Below are positions 38,532 through 47,910 of a stretch of DNA of 64,000 nucleotides, piece by piece (position 1 is the stretch's first letter; every line of letters starts with the position of its first letter). Source of the DNA: a virus. Below the pieces are notes generated by a model, which saw nothing but the letters and a program-made list of their open reading frames with translations, was not told the origin of the DNA and ran no database searches. The position numbers and the translations under genes are program-made. Location: the IMG/VR virus record IMGVR_UViG_3300035703_000076, positions 1 to 64,000 of that record; one strand, given 5' to 3'.

Positions 38532-39428
38532 ATGACAGGCTTAGAACTAAAACGCATATTTGACCTTCAAGTCGACAAGGACTACACAGGCTATTGGGAC
38601 AATATTAAGCTCAATAGAATCTTTGCAAGAGCCTTGATTAATGCGATGGAGAAGATTTATCGTAATTTGTCTGAACAAGGCGAATACGATGAATTAAGGG
38701 GCTTTATTAAAGTTAACAGAACCTTTACCCCCGCAGCGTTTAATATTCTGTATACGGACATAACCGCTACTGCTACACCAAACATACAGGACTACTACCA
38801 CTTGTTGCACGTTAGCGCACAATTTAACGAGCCGCTTTATAATGTAAATGTTGTTTCAGCAACCAACGCAAGTCCAATAGTTGTAACCTTTAGTGGTCAA
38901 AACAATATACGGACAGGAGATAAGTTGTTTTTTAGTGGTGCTGTTGGCAATACTAACCTTAATGGTTTAAGGTATCCGAAAAAGGTAAAGAACAATGTGT
39001 TTGCTTTATACCTGGACGAGAACTTTCAAACCCCAACCACAGGAAACGGAGCGTACACAACATTGAGCGCAAGCGTAGCGAGGTATTGGTATGAGGCTTG
39101 TCAAAGGTATTTTTCTGACAGAAAGAATACGCAGTTTGGTTCACCCTCAGCAAGCAATCCAAAGTTTGAACAACAAAATGGAACGGCTTTAACGCCAACT
39201 ATGATTTTGTTTCATCCGTTAACCTTGCAATGCAACCAAGTTAGCGTAGATTATATTTCTCAACCTCCACAAGTTATTGACGTTGCTGACAATGTAATTG
39301 ACCTTGAAAGGTGGTACGACAAAACAATGCTTTACCTTGTTGTTGAACAAGCCTCTTTATTGGCTGCACAACAAATAAGGGATGGTGAACTTTATCAATC
39401 TACGGCTGCTCAAATAGTACAACAATGA
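38532..39428 (+). CDS. Head-tail connector / neck protein 1
   Basis: 298 aa. The N-terminal helices (MTGLELKRIFDLQVDKDYTG, ARALINAMEKIYRNLSEQGE) and C-terminal helices flank a beta module (SPIVVTFSGQNNIRTGDKLF) like that of the 36117 gene. Position after the head genes and ATGA coupling to two more small genes suggest a connector ring protein. Confidence 0.6.
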   Translation: MTGLELKRIFDLQVDKDYTGYWDNIKLNRIFARALINAMEKIYRNLSEQGEYDELRGFIKVNRTFTPAAFNILYTDITATATPNIQDYYHLLHVSAQFNEPLYNVNVVSATNASPIVVTFSGQNNIRTGDKLFFSGAVGNTNLNGLRYPKKVKNNVFALYLDENFQTPTTGNGAYTTLSASVARYWYEACQRYFSDRKNTQFGSPSASNPKFEQQNGTALTPTMILFHPLTLQCNQVSVDYISQPPQVIDVADNVIDLERWYDKTMLYLVVEQASLLAAQQIRDGELYQSTAAQIVQQ

Positions 39429-40060
39429 CAGGAAACGAAGTATACGAAAGATTTGTAAGGCTTGCATCTGCTGGTATTCAAACCGACGAAAGCCGTTGGG
39501 ATGAGCCTTATGTTCAAAACCTTGTTGACACTTGTAGGGCAACTGCTATACAAACGATTTATGTAAAGACTAAAATCATTCACCCCAATTGGGTTCAAGA
39601 ATTGAATTTAGAATTTAGCGAAGATTTGCAAGAGGATAATTGTTTTCAACGATTTGAATGTCCGATGTTTGTTTCTCTTGATGGAAGCACTCAAGGGCTG
39701 ATGTTTGCAGGAAGCCAAAGAAACAATTGCACAATTCCTGTTGTTCGTACAAGAGCAGAACTTGGAATTTATCAAAACAATAGGGTTACAGCAAACAGAA
39801 TGATGGGGTTGTATGTTTACCCTTACCTCGATATTTACCAAAAGGGCATAATGCTTGAACAAGTAAGAGTTAGTGGCGTATTTCAATATCCATTTCAACT
39901 TCCTACATACAACAAAATGATTGACGAATATCCTGTTACAACGGATGTTCTTGAAATAATGGAAGAAATTTGGGTAAATAAACTTAAAGTTATTATGGCA
40001 ACGCCACTTGACATTTTGCCTGATTCAAAAGAAACCCCAGCAACACTACCTAAACAATGA
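39425..40060 (+). CDS. Head-tail connector / neck protein 2
   Basis: 211 aa. MTGNEVYERFVRLASAGIQT resembles the N-terminus of the previous product (MTGLELKRIF), which may reflect related connector subunits. Helical ends and a strand-rich centre (RVTANRMMGLYVYPYLDIYQ). Overlaps both neighbours by 4 nt. Confidence 0.6.
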   Translation: MTGNEVYERFVRLASAGIQTDESRWDEPYVQNLVDTCRATAIQTIYVKTKIIHPNWVQELNLEFSEDLQEDNCFQRFECPMFVSLDGSTQGLMFAGSQRNNCTIPVVRTRAELGIYQNNRVTANRMMGLYVYPYLDIYQKGIMLEQVRVSGVFQYPFQLPTYNKMIDEYPVTTDVLEIMEEIWVNKLKVIMATPLDILPDSKETPATLPKQ

Positions 40061-40773
40061 GCGAAATTCACGGAACATACGCAAAGGTTAGTATGGATGA
40101 GGTAATCCAACAAGCTAAATCTGAACTTGATATTGAGAACACGACCCAATGGGATTTGTTTTTGCAAGTTGAGGGAGAGGAAGCTGTTAGAAATCTTAAT
40201 TGCCAATCGCTTGTTTACAAAAAGCAAGAATGTATTGATATTTGCGAGGGGCAAACTCCGTTGCCTTGCGGTTTTTATAAGTTTTTAGGATTAAGGTACT
40301 ACGACCAAAGGTTGGGTAATTGCCAAAAAGTTATTTATGCAGACACAATGTTTTTAAATGCAGAGGGTTGCAATAATTGGCCTTTCCCTGCGGGAGAAAC
40401 AAGTTGGTTTACCAAAAATTGGTTTACCGCAATGCAGATAGTAAACGGAAAGATGAGTTTTGTTAATGGACACGGTTTTGACAAAGCTGTTATTGCTTAC
40501 CTTGGCTTTAATGTGGACGAGAACGGACACCTTATAATATACGAACACTACGTTAGGGCTGTTAAGGCGTATATGAAATATCGCTTTATGATGAAAAAGC
40601 CGCAGAACTATGTTCGTATGCAAATTGACGATGCTATGGCAGAATGGAAGGCGCAAAAAAGATTTGTTAAAGGGGAGGACAATGCCTTTAATGCTGATTT
40701 ATACAGAAGGGAGATTATGGCAGCAATGACCGCTTTAATTGTTTCACCGACAATACCAACTTGGACTTATTAA
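40057..40773 (+). CDS. Head-tail connector / neck protein 3
   Basis: 238 aa, beginning MSEIHGTYAKVSMDEVIQQA. Several Cys residues lie at about 61-74 (KKQECIDICEGQTPLPCG). It ends in helices rich in Met, Lys and Ala. Third small protein of a tightly coupled set before the giant hub protein; a neck role is inferred. Confidence 0.6.
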   Translation: MSEIHGTYAKVSMDEVIQQAKSELDIENTTQWDLFLQVEGEEAVRNLNCQSLVYKKQECIDICEGQTPLPCGFYKFLGLRYYDQRLGNCQKVIYADTMFLNAEGCNNWPFPAGETSWFTKNWFTAMQIVNGKMSFVNGHGFDKAVIAYLGFNVDENGHLIIYEHYVRAVKAYMKYRFMMKKPQNYVRMQIDDAMAEWKAQKRFVKGEDNAFNADLYRREIMAAMTALIVSPTIPTWTY

Positions 40774-40774
40774 G

Positions 40775-43700
40775 ATGCCTGAACAATCAGTTGTACCTAT
40801 TGGAAATTTAAACCTTGATGTTGATATAGCAAGGATTAAGGATGGCGATTATTCAAACGCTTTGGATATTACTTTCATAACAGACGAAGGTGGGTCAAGT
40901 GTTAGTGCTGAAAACCAATATGGAAACAAGTTTTCCTTTAAGTTAGGAAGTGTTGTTCCGCAGGTAAAGAAGTTTGTGATAAATATGCCCTCAAGCACGA
41001 TTCCAAACGATATTCATTCTGCAACAGTATTTAGAAGCAACGGACTGCCTTGGTTTAGTTTTAATTTTTATTATCTTTCAACCCAAGCGGCAACTATATT
41101 AGATTTTGAAAGCGAATTTATATCTGAAATAAACGTAGCAGCTTCTTCGCCTCCATTCCCTTTTCAATCGTCTTTAAGCGGTGGGGTTTATTCTATTTGG
41201 CTTGCACAGGACGGTCTTGATTGGAATATCCTTATTGATGGAGTTCCGCAAACAATTATTCAAGAGCCTGTTGGTAAACCTGGAATATTTAAACCAATAG
41301 GAAGTTCGTATATTGACAACGACCTATTTGTTTGGTCTTGTGTAACTGATGATGAACCTTTGAAAGTTGACGTTGTAAATAGTCAGCAATTAGGGCAAAT
41401 GATTGTCGTAAACACAGTTCCCTTTGCTAATCCCTATATCGGTTTACAACACGTTTATATTAGCGGAACAAACAATGGAATGGACGGGGCTTGGCTTGCT
41501 CAAAATAGCGTTGGTAGTCCTTTTTCATTCTTGCTTATTGGAAGCCAATGGACGGTTAATTCAAGCGGTGGAACAATACTTATTGGAACAGAAGCGATAG
41601 GAGAGCTTGGAGTTGCTCAATATACGGAAGGAACAGATTCGTATACATACACAAGACTTGCAAGGTCAAGGAAATTTAATTTTGTTTCAAAGCATCAAAT
41701 TGACGCTCGTCCAACCGAAAGGAACATAAGAAGTACAAATTTCTATTGGACTGACAATTACAACCAACAAAGGTGTATGTACTATAAAGGTGCATATATT
41801 CAAGATGGTTTTATTTCTTATTTTAACCCTTTAGGGCTATACGAGTATCAAACGCTTAATGAAGAAATACGTTCGCAAGTAATTGCTAATTTTAAGGTTC
41901 AATTTGTTTCGCAAGATTCAACAGGAGGTGCAGTAAAGGCAGGAAATCATAGGTACGTTGTAAGAGCAAGGAGCGGGGGTAGAAATAAGACTGAAATATC
42001 ATTACCATCAGGACTTGTAAACGTATACGCTCAACCAAATAGCAACTTAGCTTTGGGTTCGGAAGTTGGAACGGTTACTCCAAAAATAAACAACTTGCTA
42101 ATTACAAACATTCCACCTGGCGTGTTTGAGGAAATTGAACTTATTGATATTCTTTACAGTTCAAGTTTTGGTTTAATTAGCGCAACGGTTGTCAATATTT
42201 TTCCTTTAGGCATAGATGATATTGAATTAAAAGTAAGCCATACAGGTAATGAGGCGGGTTCGTTTGGAATTGATTCAACAGAACTTCAATATATTACAGA
42301 GATTTATAAAACCGTAAAAAGCAATCAAGTGATTGACAATAGAATGGTCAACACAAATGTTACTTTATACGAAGAGCTTGACTTGTCGGAGTTTTTTAAA
42401 ACTTGGAAACATAGTATCATAAGGCAAACGATAAATGATAGTGGAAATTTTTTCAGTAGATTTGATATTCAGTATAATTCAAACTCTATTGGCAATCTAT
42501 GCTATCCTTCAAAAGCTAATTTAGCCTATGGAGAATATCAAAATCCTTCAAATGTAAATTCAAATATGAGCCTTATGTTGAATGAAACATATAGGTTTAT
42601 GGCTGTTTGCAAAAGAAAAGATAATGGCCAACTTACTTCTGCTTTTTGGATTGATGACATTTGTGTAAACAATAGGGGTGTAAATGAAAATGCCCTTGGT
42701 TTGCCTATTACAGTAAATAGAAGGGTTGCTACGGTTGCGGATGCTGATATTGTTGTCCCTGCAAGCGGAGCGGGTTCGATAGGCTTTCAAAATGTAATAT
42801 TTGCCTACGATAGCGGAGCTTTGCCTGGTTCTCCATTGATTTATAATTATGGGCAAATATATTACGCAGGACACGGACTACAAACGGGGGATACTGTGTT
42901 TGTAGCAAATTTTACAGGAGCGGGTGCTGTTGCAAATGGGATAGATGTCGGTGCATATTTTACAGTTAGTGTTATTTCTTCTGATACCTTTAATTTAAAC
43001 GGATGGGTTAATGCTGGTAATGTTTTTTCAGTTGGCTTGACTTCTTATTGGGCTACTGCCGTTGCTCCATCGGGCAACCTTCCGCAGAATTATGGATGGA
43101 ATAATTTAATGGTGTATAGCTATGGTGTTGAGTTTAGCGGATTCGACCTTGCCTTTCAAATTGATGGTAAACCATTTTATGAGTTGTTTGATGAGATTTA
43201 TATATTTAGAGCAGATTGTGTTCCCGAAATACTTTATACAGGAGTTTTAGTTCCATCTGTTTCGGGCAGAATATATGTTCCTGAATATAAATTTGGGCAT
43301 GGCGATGGTGGTTTATTGACCGATTTTTTTGATGCACAAGGAAGTCATCCATATCAAAGCGGGGGGTCAACCGACCAAGAGGCTTACAATTCGGGAGATT
43401 ATACTTCTTATCCTGCCCAAGGAACAGGCGGAGCTGACTACGAAAAATATACGGCTCAATGTGCTTTTTATAGCCCCGACCACGATATGGTGGGCAATAA
43501 TGTTGACAGGTATTTCGCTTCTGATATTATTTTAAATTATGGGCCAATGAGCTTCATAAGAAGTTCAAACGGTTTAGGTAAAATTGAAAGCGGAGGTAAA
43601 AACCCTTGGCATTTAGATACAGCAATGGAACTTGCTTGGCTTCAAAGGCCACAATACCCTAACATAATGCAAAATTTTACGGGTGCTGGTTTTGTTGAAA

Positions 43701-45691
43701 AAGGCGGAGTGTACACAAACCAAGGTTTTCCTAATTATGTAAAGAAGCAAGTTTATATTGTAGACCCTTCTCAGCCGAATAAGGGTACAACAAATTTTGA
43801 CCTTGCACCTTCTTGGTTTTTTGACTTAAATCAACCCTTATGGACTTGGGGTAGCGACCCTATACAAAACGGTTATTTAGATACAATTTGCTATGGTCAA
43901 TATTACAGGCCAAAAGCTTACGATATAAATAATCCCGAAGCAAATAAATACGGAAGTTTCAAGCAAACAGTAAGTTATTATACGGGATTTTCTTTAAACG
44001 TACAACAGTATTCAACATTTGCAGGTCAACAATTTCCTACAAATATTGTTCAAGTTTATGGCGGAGATGTTTACAATCAAAAGTATTTTCACAAAGTAAG
44101 AATACCTGTTTCAACCGACCAATCTGGTTTTGTTGACACGACTTATTGGGTTGGCGGAGGCGGAGCTTTAATTTACTATTCACAAAATAGGCACAACGCA
44201 AGAATGATTAGGGACGTGAATGGTGATGGCGATGCTCAATTTCCTATTTCAAATTATGGAGGATGGTTAAGCCCTCAAAAGTCTGCTCGTCCTGTATATG
44301 ACCCTACCTATGATTATTGGACAAGTGTTAAACAAAAATTAGGCTACTCAACTGATGTTCGGGACTATGCCGCCCCATCCCGAACTGTTTACTCCGCTTT
44401 AAAACCTCAAGACGGAACGTATGATGGTTATAGGGACTTTCAGCCACTTGACTTCCTTGATGTTCCCCTTACGGATGGGGAAATAACCCATCACGAAAAG
44501 GTAAATGGCGAGTTGTTTATACAGCAAGTTAAGAAGTGGCTTAAATACTTCTTCAACACAAGGGGTGAACTTCAAGTTACAGGCAATTCAACTTCAATTG
44601 CAATTGGCGATGGAAGCGTTCTTTCTCGTCCACCAATCGAACTTTCTGCCTATGGTTCAAGAAACAAATGGTCTTTTATAAAAGGCAAAAGCGTTGGAGG
44701 GCAAGAAGTTGTTTACATATTTGATTTGACCTCAAAAGCTATCATCAGATACGCTGGGGATGGCACAAGGAACATTTCTCTTGAAAACAATATTGACAGC
44801 TTTATACGCAATAATACACGCTTTTTGGATGGTGTTGATACTCCCGCTTGGAAGTATGGTATTGCGGCGGTGTGGAACGAAAAAAGAAAGGTTGCCATTT
44901 GGACTGCAAGGGCTATTAACCCAACAAAGCCGATATGGTTTGTAACACTACCTTATCAAGTTGGCGACATAGTTTGGTTTGGCGACAACAATACAGATGC
45001 AGGATGGGAACAGTTGCCTGCGTTTTTTGAATGTATACAAGCAAACAATGGTTCTTTATCCAACAAGCCATTAAGTGGTGCTGATTGGCAAGACTATTGG
45101 GTTCAGTTACCTTTGTCCGACAATAGGGTTTATAATGTTTGGACGTTAGAATTTAACGAACTAAAGAATGGATTTAGTACCTTTGGCACTCCAAAACCTA
45201 AAATCTATATGCCATTTAGAAATACCGTTCTTACAGGCGACCCAAGGGTTAGTTTTAGCTTGCAGTATGAACAAGATATTTACGAGCAAGACAATGGCGA
45301 AAAGGGTGTTTGGTATGATTACAGAACTGGTGAGGGGCTTTATGCCGATGGTTTTATAGAGCTTGTTTTTAATTCACAAACGCAGGATATTAAACATTAT
45401 TTAGCCCTTCGTGTAAATAGTTTGATAAAACCTTTTAAATTTGAACTTTTTACGAAAAAGAATCAAACTTTCATGTTGGCTTCGGATGTTGAAGAAAGGG
45501 AGGATTTGTTCTTTACTGCTGTAAAAAATGACTCTAATACGCCGCCGTATATTGGTCAAAACGACCAAGATACTTCTGCTATTTTTGGTCAATATGTAAA
45601 AATTAAAATGTACTTTGAAAAAAGAACAAGGCAATATTTAACTGATTTGATGGTAAGGTTTAAATTTAGTCCAAGAAACTCAAATAAGTAA
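40775..45691 (+). CDS. Giant tail-hub / muzzle-like structural protein
   Basis: 1638 aa from the ATG at 40775 (MPEQSVVPIGNLNLDVDIAR), one nt after the previous stop. Almost entirely strand-rich, high in Asn, Gly, Tyr and Ser, without membrane segments. A beta module near residues 690-750 (GHGLQTGDTVFVANFTGAGA) recurs in two upstream structural proteins. Very large beta proteins at this point in podovirus genomes form the tail hub, nozzle or muzzle. A membrane-penetrating or fibre-anchoring role is possible. Assignment by size, composition and order. Confidence 0.65.
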   Translation: MPEQSVVPIGNLNLDVDIARIKDGDYSNALDITFITDEGGSSVSAENQYGNKFSFKLGSVVPQVKKFVINMPSSTIPNDIHSATVFRSNGLPWFSFNFYYLSTQAATILDFESEFISEINVAASSPPFPFQSSLSGGVYSIWLAQDGLDWNILIDGVPQTIIQEPVGKPGIFKPIGSSYIDNDLFVWSCVTDDEPLKVDVVNSQQLGQMIVVNTVPFANPYIGLQHVYISGTNNGMDGAWLAQNSVGSPFSFLLIGSQWTVNSSGGTILIGTEAIGELGVAQYTEGTDSYTYTRLARSRKFNFVSKHQIDARPTERNIRSTNFYWTDNYNQQRCMYYKGAYIQDGFISYFNPLGLYEYQTLNEEIRSQVIANFKVQFVSQDSTGGAVKAGNHRYVVRARSGGRNKTEISLPSGLVNVYAQPNSNLALGSEVGTVTPKINNLLITNIPPGVFEEIELIDILYSSSFGLISATVVNIFPLGIDDIELKVSHTGNEAGSFGIDSTELQYITEIYKTVKSNQVIDNRMVNTNVTLYEELDLSEFFKTWKHSIIRQTINDSGNFFSRFDIQYNSNSIGNLCYPSKANLAYGEYQNPSNVNSNMSLMLNETYRFMAVCKRKDNGQLTSAFWIDDICVNNRGVNENALGLPITVNRRVATVADADIVVPASGAGSIGFQNVIFAYDSGALPGSPLIYNYGQIYYAGHGLQTGDTVFVANFTGAGAVANGIDVGAYFTVSVISSDTFNLNGWVNAGNVFSVGLTSYWATAVAPSGNLPQNYGWNNLMVYSYGVEFSGFDLAFQIDGKPFYELFDEIYIFRADCVPEILYTGVLVPSVSGRIYVPEYKFGHGDGGLLTDFFDAQGSHPYQSGGSTDQEAYNSGDYTSYPAQGTGGADYEKYTAQCAFYSPDHDMVGNNVDRYFASDIILNYGPMSFIRSSNGLGKIESGGKNPWHLDTAMELAWLQRPQYPNIMQNFTGAGFVEKGGVYTNQGFPNYVKKQVYIVDPSQPNKGTTNFDLAPSWFFDLNQPLWTWGSDPIQNGYLDTICYGQYYRPKAYDINNPEANKYGSFKQTVSYYTGFSLNVQQYSTFAGQQFPTNIVQVYGGDVYNQKYFHKVRIPVSTDQSGFVDTTYWVGGGGALIYYSQNRHNARMIRDVNGDGDAQFPISNYGGWLSPQKSARPVYDPTYDYWTSVKQKLGYSTDVRDYAAPSRTVYSALKPQDGTYDGYRDFQPLDFLDVPLTDGEITHHEKVNGELFIQQVKKWLKYFFNTRGELQVTGNSTSIAIGDGSVLSRPPIELSAYGSRNKWSFIKGKSVGGQEVVYIFDLTSKAIIRYAGDGTRNISLENNIDSFIRNNTRFLDGVDTPAWKYGIAAVWNEKRKVAIWTARAINPTKPIWFVTLPYQVGDIVWFGDNNTDAGWEQLPAFFECIQANNGSLSNKPLSGADWQDYWVQLPLSDNRVYNVWTLEFNELKNGFSTFGTPKPKIYMPFRNTVLTGDPRVSFSLQYEQDIYEQDNGEKGVWYDYRTGEGLYADGFIELVFNSQTQDIKHYLALRVNSLIKPFKFELFTKKNQTFMLASDVEEREDLFFTAVKNDSNTPPYIGQNDQDTSAIFGQYVKIKMYFEKRTRQYLTDLMVRFKFSPRNSNK

Positions 45692-45695
45692 AACA

Positions 45696-46391
45696 ATGGG
45701 ATTAACTGAATTAATAATCGGTGCTTATCAGGTTGATAAAGGCAAAAAAGCTATGAAAGCTTTGGAGGCTAAAGGAGTCGACCCTTTATCTCCCGAATAT
45801 TTAAAGATGCAAGGTGTTGCAGAAGAAATGGCAAGGAGGGGTTTTAGTCAGCAAGAAATAGAGGCGTATATGAACGAGCAGCTTTCTGCCTCAAATGCCG
45901 CCTTTAATGCTCAACGCAATATGGCGGGGGGCAATCTTGCTCAAGCGATGGGTGCAACCCAAGTTTTGCAAATGCAAAAAGCAAATGCTGCAATGGCGGC
46001 TAAGGATGCAGAATTAAAAAGGTCAAATGTTCAGACATTGTTTAACGTATATCAAACGCTGCAACAACAAAAGAACATAAACCAAGAAAGGTTTGATAGG
46101 CAAATGGCTGCTGCAAATGCCATTGCTGCTGCTGGAGCGCAAAATGTTGCAACAGGGATAACTGATATTAAAAACACAGTTCTTGGTGCGTTTACGGCTG
46201 GCGCAGGCAATACAGGGCAAAGTGGCTTCAAAACACCAGACCCTTATCAACAATCGCCAACAACAACAACGGCATCTAACCCAATGGCAAGCAATCCTGA
46301 AATTAATATTTCTTCTTATCAAAGCCCATACGAAGGGCAACCGTATAACCCTTACGATATAGGAGGATTTTCAGGCAATAAAGGATTTTAA
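45696..46391 (+). CDS. Internal virion (ejection) protein 1, gp14/gp7-like
   Basis: 231 aa. The N-terminal ~160 residues are helical and Ala/Gln/Met-rich (EEMARRGFSQQEIEAYMNEQ; ALKKANAAMAAKD-type segments); the C-terminal ~70 are disordered and rich in Pro, Ser, Asn and Thr. Size and build recall the smallest ejection protein of podoviruses (T7 gp14, P22 gp7), which forms the outer-membrane pore. First of three graded proteins. Confidence 0.6.
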   Translation: MGLTELIIGAYQVDKGKKAMKALEAKGVDPLSPEYLKMQGVAEEMARRGFSQQEIEAYMNEQLSASNAAFNAQRNMAGGNLAQAMGATQVLQMQKANAAMAAKDAELKRSNVQTLFNVYQTLQQQKNINQERFDRQMAAANAIAAAGAQNVATGITDIKNTVLGAFTAGAGNTGQSGFKTPDPYQQSPTTTTASNPMASNPEINISSYQSPYEGQPYNPYDIGGFSGNKGF

Positions 46392-46395
46392 TTAA

Positions 46396-47910
46396 ATGGC
46401 ATACGTTATATCACCATACGCACAACCTGCGATACTGCCGAGAGATAATACGGGGGTTCAACTTGTTTCTGAAATTGCCAAAGCTGGCTATGCTCGCCGT
46501 ATGAAGGAAATGGAGAACAAGATGAAGTTGGAAGAAGAGGGAAGAAAGGCTTTTGATGAAGCGTATAAATATGCAAATCTTGATTTAAGCAAGGTTGACC
46601 CAATTTATCACGATGAGTTAAAGAGGCAAGCAGATGCTTTGGCTAAAGGAATGATTGAGGCTTACAAGCAAAATCCTGCATCGTTTAAATACAATACCGC
46701 CATTGCAGACGAGGCTCGGAGGCTAAGTACAATTAAAACGCAAAGGGAGGCTCAAAGTGCTGACATACAAAAGTCTATGGATGCGAGAAGGCAACTTGAA
46801 AAAGAAGGCAAGTTTGATGTAGCATTTAACGAGCTTGGGCAAGCTTACTCGGCTTGGCAAAATGCAACAGACCCTGCTGAAAAAGCTAAAAAACAACAGG
46901 AGTTTATTGAAAGATACACTTCTGGCGATTTGAACATAGCAACGCCTAAAGTTGAAGATTATACTTGGGCGGGCAATGTGGCTAAAGAAGCTAAAGATTT
47001 AATACAAAGTCAACAAGGCAGAAAATTAGATTACACACAAAGGAAAACATTTGAAGATGTAATAATGAATGATGAACGTAAGAAATCATCATTAGCAAAA
47101 CAAATAGGATTAGACAGTTCAACACCCGAAGGCGAACAAGAACTTAGAAAAAGAATTCAAAGCTATTTGCCGTCAGGTGAAAAACCAGCTCCGCAAGGTG
47201 GGGGTTATGGATTAGGTTATGCTTCTTCCATAACAAATCCAACACCTGGCAGAGTGGATTTTGGTATGACTACGGAAAAACAAGGGGGAGGAACAATGAC
47301 GGCACAATCTTCTGTTACCTCGCCCGCTCAAATTACTTTTTCTACTGCAATGCCAACAACGCTTGTTCAGCCATCAGTTTCATATGGCCTTGAAAATGGG
47401 AAAACATTAAATAACGATGCCGATTTTAAGGATAACAAGCTGTTTGAGGTCGCTTTGAGTAAAGTTGCTTTATTGCCTGTATATAAAAAGGGTGTTACAA
47501 GGAAAGGCGGGGTTGACGTTTCGGGAGAAATTGTTGACGACTTGAATCTTAATGATGAAAGATTAAATGGCAAATATGAGTATAAGGTTTTTGCAATAGG
47601 TCAAGGAACGAAGGAAATTGGTGAAGATAGCAGAGACAAGCAATTGATAACAAAAGATTTGTATATACCAATAAACCAAGTAAAAGACGCAGTTTGGGAT
47701 AAGCTTGCTCAATCAGAAAAGCAAAGCGTTATGAAGAACATTTTTGATATGAAGGAATTGGCGAGAGATTATAATTCTAAATTAAAAAGCCCAAGTAGCG
47801 AAAAGCCTGCTGCTGAAAAGCCGAAGGGTGAATATAAAATTACCATGCAGTACAAGGGGGCTACTTATGGCAGAAATTCAGAAAAAGACCAATGGGTTAA
47901 AATAAAATAA
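46396..47910 (+). CDS. Internal virion (ejection) protein 2
   Basis: 504 aa. Helical first half (YARRMKEMENKMKLEEEGRK; RRLSTIKTQREAQSADIQKS), a disordered Gly/Gln/Thr linker (residues about 255-330), a beta-rich region and a Lys/Pro tail. No catalytic motif. Middle-sized member of the ejection set by position; its stop overlaps the next ATG (TAATGG). Confidence 0.55.
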   Translation: MAYVISPYAQPAILPRDNTGVQLVSEIAKAGYARRMKEMENKMKLEEEGRKAFDEAYKYANLDLSKVDPIYHDELKRQADALAKGMIEAYKQNPASFKYNTAIADEARRLSTIKTQREAQSADIQKSMDARRQLEKEGKFDVAFNELGQAYSAWQNATDPAEKAKKQQEFIERYTSGDLNIATPKVEDYTWAGNVAKEAKDLIQSQQGRKLDYTQRKTFEDVIMNDERKKSSLAKQIGLDSSTPEGEQELRKRIQSYLPSGEKPAPQGGGYGLGYASSITNPTPGRVDFGMTTEKQGGGTMTAQSSVTSPAQITFSTAMPTTLVQPSVSYGLENGKTLNNDADFKDNKLFEVALSKVALLPVYKKGVTRKGGVDVSGEIVDDLNLNDERLNGKYEYKVFAIGQGTKEIGEDSRDKQLITKDLYIPINQVKDAVWDKLAQSEKQSVMKNIFDMKELARDYNSKLKSPSSEKPAAEKPKGEYKITMQYKGATYGRNSEKDQWVKIK

